NCBI GenBank assembly: GCA_946537565.1
Contig: CAMNFW010000013.1
Location: 1 to 17,154 of the forward strand
Direction: 5' to 3'
Source: an uncultured Ruminococcus sp.
GTDB lineage: Bacteria > Bacillota > Clostridia > Oscillospirales > Ruminococcaceae
DNA length: 17,154 nucleotides
Part shown: positions 7,162-15,400 of the stretch, one piece after another
How the letters are laid out: each line of letters starts with the position of its first letter
Numbering within the stretch: the stretch's first letter is position 1
Notes under the pieces: generated by a model
The model's input: the letters and a program-made list of their open reading frames with translations, nothing else
Database searches by the model: none
What the model was told of the DNA's origin: nothing
Made by a program: the position numbers and the translations under genes

Positions 7162-8052
7162 TTATTTTAAAAGACCGTGATTTTCCAGTGCAGCTCTGAG
7201 GACAGCCTTATGCTCGTCACTCATTTCGCACAGGGGCATACGGCAGGGACCGACATCAGTTCCCATCATATTAACAGCTTCTTTTACAGGGATAGGATTG
7301 ACCTCAATGAACAGAGCATTGATAAGGTCGAGATAATCCAGCTGGAGCTTTGAAGCGGCAGCGAAATCGTTGTCGAGGCAAAGCTGAGCCATCTGGTGTG
7401 TCTCCTTGGGGATAACGTGGGAAAGAACGGAGATTACGCCTTTTCCGCCCAGAGACATGATAGGCACGATCATATCATCGTTGCCGCTGTAGACATCAAT
7501 ATCATCGCCGCACTCAGCGATGAGCTTAGCGGTGTAGCTGATATTGCCGCTGGCTTCTTTGATAGCGGCGATATTCTTGAGTTTAGCCAGCTCCTTAACG
7601 GTGGAGATATCGAAGCCCATACCTGTTCTTCCGGGGATATTATAGAGAATGATAGGTATATTCACAGCATCAGCAACAGCCTTGCAGTGGAGATAAAGAC
7701 CCTTCTGAGTAGTTTTGTTATAATATGGGGTAACGATGAGGAGAGCGTCAGCACCGACAGCCTCAGCCTCCTTGGAAAGCTCAACGGCATAGCGGGTGTC
7801 ATTGCTTCCGGTACCGGCGATAACGGGAACTCTGCCTGCTGCTTTCTCGACAGCGTATCTGATACATTCGATATGTTCCTCATCGGTCATGGTAGAAGCC
7901 TCACCGGTCGTACCGCAGATAACAATAGCATCGGTGCTGTTTTCGATCTGGAAGTCGATAAGCTTGCCGAGGCGGTCATAGTTGATTGAACCGTCGGCAT
8001 TGAACGGAGTGATGATAGCGATAGCAGCTCCGGTGAAAATAGTATTTTTCAT
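7162..8052 (-). CDS. dapA: 4-Hydroxy-tetrahydrodipicolinate synthase
   Basis: A 296-residue TIM-barrel aldolase of the usual length that condenses pyruvate with aspartate semialdehyde, the first committed step toward diaminopimelate and lysine. The GTTGE substrate loop (47-51), the tyrosine pair in TPYYNKTTQKG (108-118), YNIPGRTG (137-144) with the catalytic Tyr137, and the Schiff-base lysine K165 in AAIKEASG are all present. AAAGGAG sits about 5 bases before the ATG. The small repeat element at 8070-8234 lies directly upstream of this ribosome site, between dapA and asd. Confidence 0.97.
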   Translation of the reverse strand: MKNTIFTGAAIAIITPFNADGSINYDRLGKLIDFQIENSTDAIVICGTTGEASTMTDEEHIECIRYAVEKAAGRVPVIAGTGSNDTRYAVELSKEAEAVGADALLIVTPYYNKTTQKGLYLHCKAVADAVNIPIILYNIPGRTGMGFDISTVKELAKLKNIAAIKEASGNISYTAKLIAECGDDIDVYSGNDDMIVPIMSLGGKGVISVLSHVIPKETHQMAQLCLDNDFAAASKLQLDYLDLINALFIEVNPIPVKEAVNMMGTDVGPCRMPLCEMSDEHKAVLRAALENHGLLK

Positions 8053-8069
8053 AAAAACTCCTTTCTGGA

Positions 8070-8234
8070 TAATTCGGAATTCGGAATGCGGAATTCGGAA
8101 TTAAGGTGTTCGCTGACGCTCACTTATTAAAAAATGAGCGCCGGGATTTTGTCTGAAATGCAAATTACATAATAATTCAGTTTGATTTCTGGTGTTTTGT
8201 TATAGAGACAAGAATTTTTATCAATTCCGAATTA
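8070..8234. repeat. MITE-like element with AATTCGGAATT inverted ends
   Basis: The motif AATTCGGAATT occurs at 8071-8081 and 8092-8102, joined by TCGGAATGCGG-type spacing, and in inverted orientation (AATTCCGAATT) at 8223-8233. This brackets a 165-base non-coding segment. An inner hairpin CGCTCA...TGAGCG lies near 8115-8142. There is no transposase and no clear target duplication. The right end overlaps the stop codon of asd (8232-8234) and the left end lies next to the dapA ribosome site. It is probably a small mobile or repetitive element of the host genome (inference). Confidence 0.6.
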
Positions 8235-9311
8235 ATCAAAGTAACCTTTTGCAGCAAGAAGCTCAGCAAGCAACACACCGCCGCCGGCTGCGCCTCTGAG
8301 GGTGTTATGGGAGAGGCAGACGAACTTATAATCATACTGAGTATCCTCACGAAGTCTGCCGGTAGAAACAGCCATACCGCCTTCGAGGTTTCTGTCCAGC
8401 TTAGCCTGCGGACGGTCATTTTCCTCGAAATAGTGGATAAACTGCTTAGGAGCGCTGGGCAGATTGAGCTCCTGGGGAACGCCGCTGAAATCCTTCCAGA
8501 GCTGGAGAATTTCCTCTTTGGAGGGCTTATTCTCGAAGGTAACGAAAACAGCAGCAGTATGACCGTCAGAAACGGGAACTCTCAGGCACTGAGTAGTGAT
8601 AGAAGGCTCCTGAGCCTTAACGATTTCATTGCCCTGGATAGTACCCCAGACCTTAAGGGGTTCCTGTTCAGATTTTTCTTCCTCGCCGCCGATATAGGGA
8701 ATGAGGTTGTCGATCATTTCGGGCCAGGTATCGAAGGTCTTTCCGGCGCCGGAAATAGCCTGATAAGTGCAGGCGAGGACTTTTTTGAGGCCGAACTTTC
8801 TGAGGGGGTGAAGAGCGGGAACATAGCTCTGGATAGAGCAGTTTGACTTTACAGCGATAAAGCCTCTCTTAGTGCCGAGTCTTTCACGCTGAGCCTTGAT
8901 GATCTCGATATGATCTGGGTTGATCTCCGGAACGACCATAGGAACGTCAGGAGTGAATCTGTGGGCAGAATTATTAGAAACGATAGGGCATTCAGCCTTA
9001 GCATAAGCTTCTTCGAGAGCCTTGATCTCGTCTTTTTTCATATCAACTGCACAGAAGCAGAAATCCACCATAGAAGCGATCTTTTCGATATCACCGGAAG
9101 CGTCCATAAGGACCATATTCTTAACGCTTTCCGGCATAGGTGAAGTCATTTTCCAGCGGCTGCCGGCAGCTTTTTCGTAAGTCTTGCCGGCTGATCTTGG
9201 AGAAGCAGCGAGAAGCTTGATATTGAACCAGGGGTGATTTTCCAGGAGAGTGATAAATCTCTGTCCAACCATACCTGTAGCGCCTATGATACCAACGTTG
9301 TACTGTTTCAT
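8232..9311 (-). CDS. asd: Aspartate-semialdehyde dehydrogenase (archaeal/fungal-type)
   Basis: A 359-residue enzyme that reduces aspartyl phosphate to aspartate semialdehyde with NADPH, the branch point to lysine/DAP and to threonine/methionine. Visible are GATGMVGQRF (10-19), the catalytic cysteine C158 in VKSNCSIQSY, the general-base histidine H251 in VSDGHTAAVFV, GRLRED (318-323) and SHNTLRGAAGGG. The features fit the longer archaeal/fungal-like subclass. The frame is open 22 codons further upstream, but that stretch is the riboswitch terminator region. The ATG at 9309-9311 has AAGGAG (9319-9324) 7 bases before it and starts the family N-terminus MKQYNVGIIG. The stop codon falls inside the inverted end of the repeat element, so the last residues may have been set by that insertion. 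Confidence 0.96.
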   Translation of the reverse strand: MKQYNVGIIGATGMVGQRFITLLENHPWFNIKLLAASPRSAGKTYEKAAGSRWKMTSPMPESVKNMVLMDASGDIEKIASMVDFCFCAVDMKKDEIKALEEAYAKAECPIVSNNSAHRFTPDVPMVVPEINPDHIEIIKAQRERLGTKRGFIAVKSNCSIQSYVPALHPLRKFGLKKVLACTYQAISGAGKTFDTWPEMIDNLIPYIGGEEEKSEQEPLKVWGTIQGNEIVKAQEPSITTQCLRVPVSDGHTAAVFVTFENKPSKEEILQLWKDFSGVPQELNLPSAPKQFIHYFEENDRPQAKLDRNLEGGMAVSTGRLREDTQYDYKFVCLSHNTLRGAAGGGVLLAELLAAKGYFD

Positions 9312-9340
9312 AAAAATACTCCTTAAAAAAAATTTTACAC

Positions 9341-9370
9341 AAAAAATAAGAAAACCGGTTGCAAACCGGC
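9341..9370 (-). terminator. Riboswitch-controlled intrinsic terminator before asd
   Basis: The stem GCCGGTT/AACCGGT (9364-9370 with 9354-9360) has a three-base loop and is followed on the minus strand by a T-rich run (9341-9353). It lies between the lysine aptamer and the asd ribosome site, the expected place for the expression platform of a lysine riboswitch that terminates when lysine is bound. I could not derive the antiterminator pairing by eye. Confidence 0.75.
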
Positions 9371-9459
9371 TCATCATGAGTTATAATAGAATCATGGGCA
9401 TATGCAAAATGCCGATAGCTCTCCATCATAAAGCATGATGACAGCTGCATAGCTGTTGA

Positions 9460-9581
9460 CTATACAGCCAGAACGTTATTTACCAGATAACGTCCTTCGG
9501 CAGCCTTGCCTTTCACTGAGTACCATTGGAATGGTATTCCCGTACACAGCTAATCATCGCAGCCGCACCTCTACCTGTATA
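9460..9581 (-). promoter_or_regulatory. Lysine riboswitch (L box) aptamer
   Basis: On the minus strand the 5' core AGGTAGAGGTGCG (9564-9576) is the L-box hallmark. Downstream are a TACCATT/AATGGTA hairpin, the conserved TGAAAGGC, then CTGCCGAAGG and a P5 stem ACGTTAT/ATAACGT followed by CTGG. The closing P1 helix TATACAG/CTGTATA pairs 9575-9581 with 9461-9467. The order and spacing match the lysine riboswitch family (about 120 bases from P1 to P1). High lysine should stop transcription of asd-dapA-dapB-ddh at the terminator at 9341-9370. Confidence 0.93.
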
Positions 9582-9582
9582 T

Positions 9583-9611
9583 ATAATATCACTTTAATTT
9601 TATTCTGTCAA
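9583..9611 (-). promoter_or_regulatory. Promoter of the asd-dap operon
   Basis: On the minus strand a perfect -35 TTGACA (9606-9611), a 17-base spacer and -10 TATTAT (9583-9588) place the transcript start near 9576, at the beginning of the aptamer P1 stem. Its -35 overlaps that of the weaker divergent queA promoter. Confidence 0.85.
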
Positions 9612-9633
9612 TAGTTTTTTTAAATTATATAGT
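9605..9633 (+). promoter_or_regulatory. Candidate promoter of the queA unit
   Basis: CTGTCA (9605-9610), a 17-base spacer and TATAGT (9628-9633) form a moderate promoter facing queA. The start would be near 9640, about 48 bases before the ATG. The -35 hexamer shares five bases with the opposite-strand TTGACA of the lysine operon. Confidence 0.5.
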
Positions 9634-9687
9634 TTAAAGCTTAAAAGCAGCTGACAGTATAAATACATCAAGGAGAAAGCAGATAAT

Positions 9688-10719
9688 ATGGAATTATTAA
9701 AGTCGGATTTCTATTATGAGCTTCCGGAGGAACTGATCGCCCAGACTCCGATAGAGCCGAGAAATGCCTCAAGAATGATGTGTGTAGACCGCAGCACGGG
9801 AGCGGTATCACACGATCATTTCTATAATTTATGCAGCCACCTGAAAGAAGGTGACCTGCTGGTGATGAATGATTCAAGGGTAATACCAGCCAGACTATAC
9901 GGCGAGAAGGTGTCGAACGGCACCTTCATAGAATTTTTGCTGCTGGAGCAGAAGGGTGACAAGCTCTGGGAGATAATATGCCGTCCGGGAAAAAAAGCGA
10001 AGGTAGGCACAGAGTTCAGCTTTGGGGGTGGAAGGCTGAAGGCAGCAGTAGTTGAAGTAAAGGACGACGGCAACAGGGTAGTGCAGTTCAGCTGTGAGGG
10101 GAATTTTTTCACAGCACTGGAGGACGTAGGGCAGATGCCTCTTCCGCCGTACATAAAGGAGAAGCTTGAAAACAAAGAACGCTACCAGACAGTATATTCC
10201 AACGAGCTTGGTTCAGCAGCCGCACCCACTGCCGGTCTGCATTTCACCGAAGAGATGCTTGAAGATCTGCGGGCAAGGGGCATAAAGACTGCCTTTGTCA
10301 CGCTTCATGTGGGACTTGGGACATTCCGTCCGGTAAAGGAGGAGAATGTCCTTGATCACAAGATGCACAGCGAGCATTATTATCTTCCGCAGGAAACAGC
10401 GGATCTCATCAACGAGACCAAAGCTGAGGGAGGACGAGTGATAGCCGTCGGAACTACCACCTGCCGGACGCTGGAAAGCGTAGCGACCTTCTATAATGAG
10501 ATCGCTGAGCATGAAGGCTATACCGATATATTCATCTATCCGTCCTACAAATTCAAATGTATAGACGGACTTATAACTAATTTCCATTTGCCTGAAAGCA
10601 CGCTTATCATGCTTGTGGCTGCTTTCATGGGATATGAAAATACAATGAATGCTTATAAGACCGCAGTTGAAGAAAGATACAGATTCTTCAGCTTCGGTGA
10701 CAGTATGCTGATACTATGA
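9688..10719 (+). CDS. queA: tRNA S-adenosylmethionine ribosyltransferase-isomerase
   Basis: A 343-residue enzyme of the usual length that transfers and rearranges the ribosyl part of S-adenosylmethionine onto preQ1 in tRNA, forming epoxyqueuosine. Family blocks in order are [10 protein letters not shown] (61-70), [13 protein letters not shown] (175-187), [11 protein letters not shown] (206-216), TTTCRTLES (256-264), YPSYKF (284-289), [10 protein letters not shown] (297-306) and FFSFGDSML (333-341). The ribosome site AAGGAG lies 12 bases before the ATG, a slightly long gap. It is the first gene of a unit containing tgt, which encodes the preceding enzyme of the same pathway. Queuosine is placed at position 34 of tRNAs for Asn, Asp, His and Tyr. 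Confidence 0.97.
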   Translation: MELLKSDFYYELPEELIAQTPIEPRNASRMMCVDRSTGAVSHDHFYNLCSHLKEGDLLVMNDSRVIPARLYGEKVSNGTFIEFLLLEQKGDKLWEIICRPGKKAKVGTEFSFGGGRLKAAVVEVKDDGNRVVQFSCEGNFFTALEDVGQMPLPPYIKEKLENKERYQTVYSNELGSAAAPTAGLHFTEEMLEDLRARGIKTAFVTLHVGLGTFRPVKEENVLDHKMHSEHYYLPQETADLINETKAEGGRVIAVGTTTCRTLESVATFYNEIAEHEGYTDIFIYPSYKFKCIDGLITNFHLPESTLIMLVAAFMGYENTMNAYKTAVEERYRFFSFGDSMLIL

Positions 10720-10759
10720 TTCTGAGCATTTTCAGTATCAGCTCATCATCAAATAATCA

Positions 10760-10785
10760 GGCTGTTCCTGGAATAAAGAGCAGCC
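10760..10785 (+). other. Hairpin in the queA-PAS intergenic region
   Basis: GGCTGTTC (10760-10767) pairs with GAGCAGCC (10778-10785) with one G-T wobble around a 10-base loop. There is no T-run afterwards. A second small stem CTGCA/TGCAG follows within about 30 bases. These may stabilise or partly terminate the queA message. No clear promoter is seen in this 146-base gap. Confidence 0.4.
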
Positions 10786-10865
10786 GGTCTGCATCAGTCA
10801 GTGCAGATAATCGGACAATACTGTGTATTATTAAAGTATCGTCATAATAAAGGGGAAATATTCAA

Positions 10866-12420
<1,555 letters not shown>

Positions 12421-12453
12421 CCGCTGAACGTGATTTGAGCAGGGAGGACAGAG

Positions 12454-13128
12454 ATGAAGACCATACTTTTTGATCTGGACGGAACTCTTACAGATCCGGA
12501 GGAGGGCATCACAAAATGCGCCCAGTATGCGCTGGCTCATTTTGGGATAAACATAGCTGACCGCAAAAAGCTCAGACACTTCATAGGACCGCCGCTGACA
12601 GAGAGCTTTGAGGGTTTTTATGGACTTACACCGGAGCAGTCGGAGCAGGCTGTAGAAAAATACCGTGAGCGATTCAGGGACACCGGGATTTTTGAAAACC
12701 GTCCCTATGAAGGCATCGGAGAATGTCTTTCAGCACTTAAGAGCAGGGGAATGAGACTTGCGGTTGCCACATCAAAGCCGGAGATATTTGCATTGCGGAT
12801 ACTTGAAAAATTCGGACTTTCGCAATATTTCGAGGAAATTGCAGGCATATCCATGGACAGTATACGTTCGCCGAAAGCCGAAGTTATAAAAGATGTTCTT
12901 GCCAGACTTGGAGTAAGCGATACACAGGACGTGTACATGACCGGTGACCGGCGGCAGGATATCATAGCCGGAAAGAAGTGCGGACTGAAAACAGTTGGGG
13001 TCCGCTATGGATTTGCGGAGCCTGGAGAGCTGGAGGACTGCGGTGCAGACCATATAGTTGAAACAGTCGAAGAGCTTGAAAAATTCTTCTTAGCGGAGGA
13101 AACAAACAATGATAACAGCAATTTTTGA
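12454..13128 (+). CDS. HAD-superfamily phosphatase (subfamily IA, phosphoglycolate phosphatase-like) 1
   Basis: A 224-residue HAD hydrolase of the PGP/PpaX type. The motifs are all present: DLDGT (7-11, nucleophile Asp7 and Asp9), TSK (106-108), Lys141 in SPKAEV and GDRRQD (164-169). A helical cap lies between residues 15 and 85. Substrates of this group are small phosphate esters such as phosphoglycolate, sugar phosphates or pyrophosphate; the sequence does not tell which. GGGAGG precedes the ATG by about 6 bases. Its 3' end overlaps the next phosphatase gene by 20 bases, so the two are translationally coupled. It is 33 bases downstream of tgt, in the same transcription unit. Confidence 0.88.
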   Translation: MKTILFDLDGTLTDPEEGITKCAQYALAHFGINIADRKKLRHFIGPPLTESFEGFYGLTPEQSEQAVEKYRERFRDTGIFENRPYEGIGECLSALKSRGMRLAVATSKPEIFALRILEKFGLSQYFEEIAGISMDSIRSPKAEVIKDVLARLGVSDTQDVYMTGDRRQDIIAGKKCGLKTVGVRYGFAEPGELEDCGADHIVETVEELEKFFLAEETNNDNSNF

Positions 13129-13756
13129 TCTTGACGGCACCTTAGCGGATACACTTGCTGATCTTGCAGATGCCACAAATCATGGACTTAAGGAAATGGG
13201 ACTTCCGGTTCATCCTTATGACAGCTACCGGTATTTTGTTGGAAACGGGGTGCAGAAGCTCTGTTACCGTGCGCTGCCGGAGGACAGAAAGCAGGATACT
13301 GACCGGCTTCTGGAACTTTTCACGGAATATTACAATGAGCATTTTCTTGACAAGACAAAGCTTTATCCCGGGATCAGCGATATGCTGAGACAGCTTTCTG
13401 ACAACGGCGTCACACTTGCGATAGCAACAAACAAGCCGCAGGATATTGCCAGGAAAATAGCAGCTGGAATAATGAGTGAGTTCAATTTTGTAAAGGTGCT
13501 TGGAGGCTGTGCTGAGCGGCCGAAAAAACCTGATACAGCGATAATCCGGGAGATACTTTCTGATCTTCCGGAGCAGGAAGAGGTATACATGATCGGTGAC
13601 AGCAGTGTAGATGTGCAGACGGGTATCAATTCAGGGCTTCATACGATCGGCTGTGTATGGGGATTTCGTGGACGGCAGGAGCTTGAAGAAGCCGGAGCCG
13701 AATACATTGCAGAAAAAGCCGGAGATATAGCAGAACATATACTAAAAGGGGAGTGA
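13109..13756 (+). CDS. HAD-superfamily phosphatase (subfamily IA, phosphoglycolate phosphatase-like) 2
   Basis: A 215-residue HAD hydrolase, similar in plan to its upstream neighbour but clearly diverged. Motifs are DLDGT (7-11), ATNK (106-109), Lys140 in RPKKPD and GDSSVD (163-168), with a helical cap around residues 15-85. The start codon lies inside the last codons of the preceding gene, and the ribosome site GGAGG is within that gene's coding sequence. The substrate cannot be read from sequence; phosphoglycolate or another short phosphate ester is most likely. The tandem pair suggests an old duplication or two related substrates. The stop codon is 5 bases before the next start. Confidence 0.88.
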   Translation: MITAIFDLDGTLADTLADLADATNHGLKEMGLPVHPYDSYRYFVGNGVQKLCYRALPEDRKQDTDRLLELFTEYYNEHFLDKTKLYPGISDMLRQLSDNGVTLAIATNKPQDIARKIAAGIMSEFNFVKVLGGCAERPKKPDTAIIREILSDLPEQEEVYMIGDSSVDVQTGINSGLHTIGCVWGFRGRQELEEAGAEYIAEKAGDIAEHILKGE

Positions 13757-13761
13757 AGATA

Positions 13762-14904
13762 ATGGCTGAGAATAATAAGCCTGAGTTATACAGTGAAGAA
13801 CAGCTTAAGGTTCTTGAAGATCATATAGAAAAAAATTTTGGCCACTGCGAGAATGTATTTCACGAGATATATTCTCCAGATATCCACGTTGACATATACA
13901 TCGTAAAACCTGAAGACAGTGCATTCGGCTGTTATGAGCTTATAACACTTGGCGCAGGCGCTCACATCATGAATGTACCGGAGGAGTACAAGGAAATGGC
14001 AGATGAGCGCATAGAGCTGCAAATATGTCTGCCGCCGGACTGGGATATAAACTCCGAAGATGAGGAATATTACTGGCCGATAAGAATGCTTAAATATCTG
14101 GCAAGGCTTCCAATAACTGAGGACAGCTGGCTGGGCTGGGGACACAGCATAGATGTTGGCTGCAACGTAGCGGACAATACAGAGCTTTGCGGAGCGATAT
14201 TGTTGTCGGTGCCGAACGGTGAAGAAGCAGGAGAGTGCGATCTGCCTGACGGTAATAAAGTACACTTTTACAGTGTATTCCCGGTGTATGAAAATGAGAT
14301 GAAGTACAAGATAGACTATGGCACAGGAAAGCTGCTTGATCTTTTCGGAACATGGCTAAGTCCGATAGTAGATCCGGACAGACCATGTGTAGCATCTTAT
14401 ACAGAAGAGACGATAATGGACAGGCAGGAGTGGCACATACCGAAGATAAGGCAGAATGATTTTGAGCTGGACGAGCTGTGCGGAGTAAGTCACATGGCAA
14501 TGTATCTGCGCTGGTGCATGGAGCATGATCTTATGGACAGTGACTTTGCAGATTTCTTTGAAGAGGAGATAAATGCGGTAAAGGAAGGCAGACCAGATTT
14601 TGATCTGAGGGAATTCATAATGACAGAGCTGGGCGGATTTCTCACACGGGAGATGTTCAGTGAAGAGGGTGCAGCTTTTGCGGAATATTACTATGTACAC
14701 GGCAGAAAGAAGAGTCAGCCCTGTTATCCTCATGATGTAGACAGATATGCACTGAGCTGGTTTGGTGAAGAGAAGTACAACTGTGAGGAATTCAATGATG
14801 AGGCGTATTTATTCCTTCCTTATGACGATACATATTATCGTGGCATGAGTGAATACATAGACAAATACTATGCAAGATTCAGGAAAAAGAATAAGTTAAA
14901 ATAA
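13762..14904 (+). CDS. SUFU-domain protein with additional C-terminal domain
   Basis: A 380-residue acidic soluble protein. Residues 30-220 carry the pattern of the bacterial Suppressor-of-fused (SUFU) domain: 'HVDIYIVKP' (42-50), 'YELITLGAGAHIM' (58-70), 'ERIELQICLPPDW' (82-94), 'WPIRMLKYLARLP' (105-117) and 'LGWGHSI' (124-130). Residues 235-380 look like a second domain, with 'GVSHMAMYLRWCMEH' (241-255), 'FLTREMFSEEGAAFAEYYY' and several Tyr/Asp-rich turns. It recalls a widespread bacterial domain of unknown function (possibly DUF7832, uncertain). SUFU-domain proteins in bacteria are often predicted immunity proteins of polymorphic toxin systems, but no toxin is next to it here. I chose the ATG at 13762 over the GTG three codons upstream because GGGGAG lies 8 bases before it. 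It is the last gene of the queA unit. Confidence 0.75.
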   Translation: MAENNKPELYSEEQLKVLEDHIEKNFGHCENVFHEIYSPDIHVDIYIVKPEDSAFGCYELITLGAGAHIMNVPEEYKEMADERIELQICLPPDWDINSEDEEYYWPIRMLKYLARLPITEDSWLGWGHSIDVGCNVADNTELCGAILLSVPNGEEAGECDLPDGNKVHFYSVFPVYENEMKYKIDYGTGKLLDLFGTWLSPIVDPDRPCVASYTEETIMDRQEWHIPKIRQNDFELDELCGVSHMAMYLRWCMEHDLMDSDFADFFEEEINAVKEGRPDFDLREFIMTELGGFLTREMFSEEGAAFAEYYYVHGRKKSQPCYPHDVDRYALSWFGEEKYNCEEFNDEAYLFLPYDDTYYRGMSEYIDKYYARFRKKNKLK

Positions 14905-14916
14905 AAACTTATTCTT
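14887..14916 (+). terminator. AT-rich inverted repeat over the SUFU gene stop codon, possible weak terminator
   Basis: AAGAATAAGTT (14887-14897) is perfectly repeated in inverse at 14906-14916 with an 8-base loop spanning the stop codon. It lacks a following T-run on the plus strand and is AT-rich, so it would be a weak terminator at best. The asnS promoter begins seven bases later. Confidence 0.4.
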
Positions 14917-14922
14917 CAAGGG

Positions 14923-14951
14923 TTGACAAAACTGAAATTCCGTGATATATT
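14923..14951 (+). promoter_or_regulatory. Promoter of the T-box/asnS transcript
   Basis: A perfect -35 TTGACA (14923-14928), a 17-base spacer and -10 TATATT (14946-14951) place the start near 14958, about ten bases before T-box Stem I. Confidence 0.85.
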
Positions 14952-14967
14952 AATAACATATAAAAAT

Positions 14968-15358
14968 GCGATGACGAAGAGAAGTAGCGCAGGTGATCAC
15001 TTACAGAGAGTGCAGTAGTGGTGGAAGCTGCACAGCAGAGCCGGTGTGAATAACACTTCCGAGCAGCAAGCTGAAAAGCCAGAGGCTGGCATCGGGGACT
15101 GAGGAAAGGTTTCCGGGCGGAGCGATGACGAGGTTCAGAGCGAAGCGTGGGACGATGATTCCGGGCGGTGTGACAGCTAATGACACTGTACAGTACAGAA
15201 GTGGCGCAGTAGGCGAGACGTGATCCGCACGTTACAGCGGACGAAAGTGATCGCTTTTGCAGTTGAGTTCAAATGAACTGACCGCCTTGCGGTAATTCAG
15301 GTGGCACCACGGGTATAATGCTCCCGTCCTGTAGAAAATACAGGACAGGAGCTTTTTT
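14968..15358 (+). promoter_or_regulatory. T-box riboswitch, asparagine-specific (specifier AAC)
   Basis: Stem I opens with CGATGACGAAGAGAAGTAG and closes with CATCG (15090-15094). The distal-loop signatures AGAGAG (15005-15010) and GGTGGAA (15020-15026) are present. The specifier AAC lies at 15052-15054 in GAATAACACTTCCGAG, matching asparagine. Stem III is TCCGC/GCGGA (15224-15228, 15237-15241) around CGTTACA. The T-box sequence AGGTGGCACCACGGG spans 15299-15313. The intrinsic terminator is GCTCCCGTCCTGTA paired with TACAGGACAGGAGC (15320-15352), one mismatch, followed by six T's. Uncharged tRNA-Asn should favour the antiterminator and read-through into asnS. At roughly 390 bases it is longer than most T-boxes, mostly because of 15095-15200. 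Confidence 0.95.
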
Positions 15359-15400
15359 ATTTGCCTGACCTGTGAAAATAAATATAAGAGGTAGATAGTT

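Noticed and set aside
8070..8102. Short CRISPR-like or tandem repeat array
   Set aside because: Only two near-adjacent copies plus one inverted copy, no regular spacers and no cas genes; a MITE-like element fits better.
8177..8419. 80-codon minus-strand frame across the repeat element and the asd end
   Set aside because: It is an out-of-frame shadow of asd with no ribosome site or recognisable sequence.
9312..9450. N-terminally extended asd and a 109-codon minus-strand frame (9121-9450)
   Set aside because: Both run through the riboswitch terminator and leader; the good ribosome site and family N-terminus point to 9311.
15001..15186. 61-codon minus-strand frame in the T-box
   Set aside because: The region is explained by the structured T-box RNA on the plus strand.
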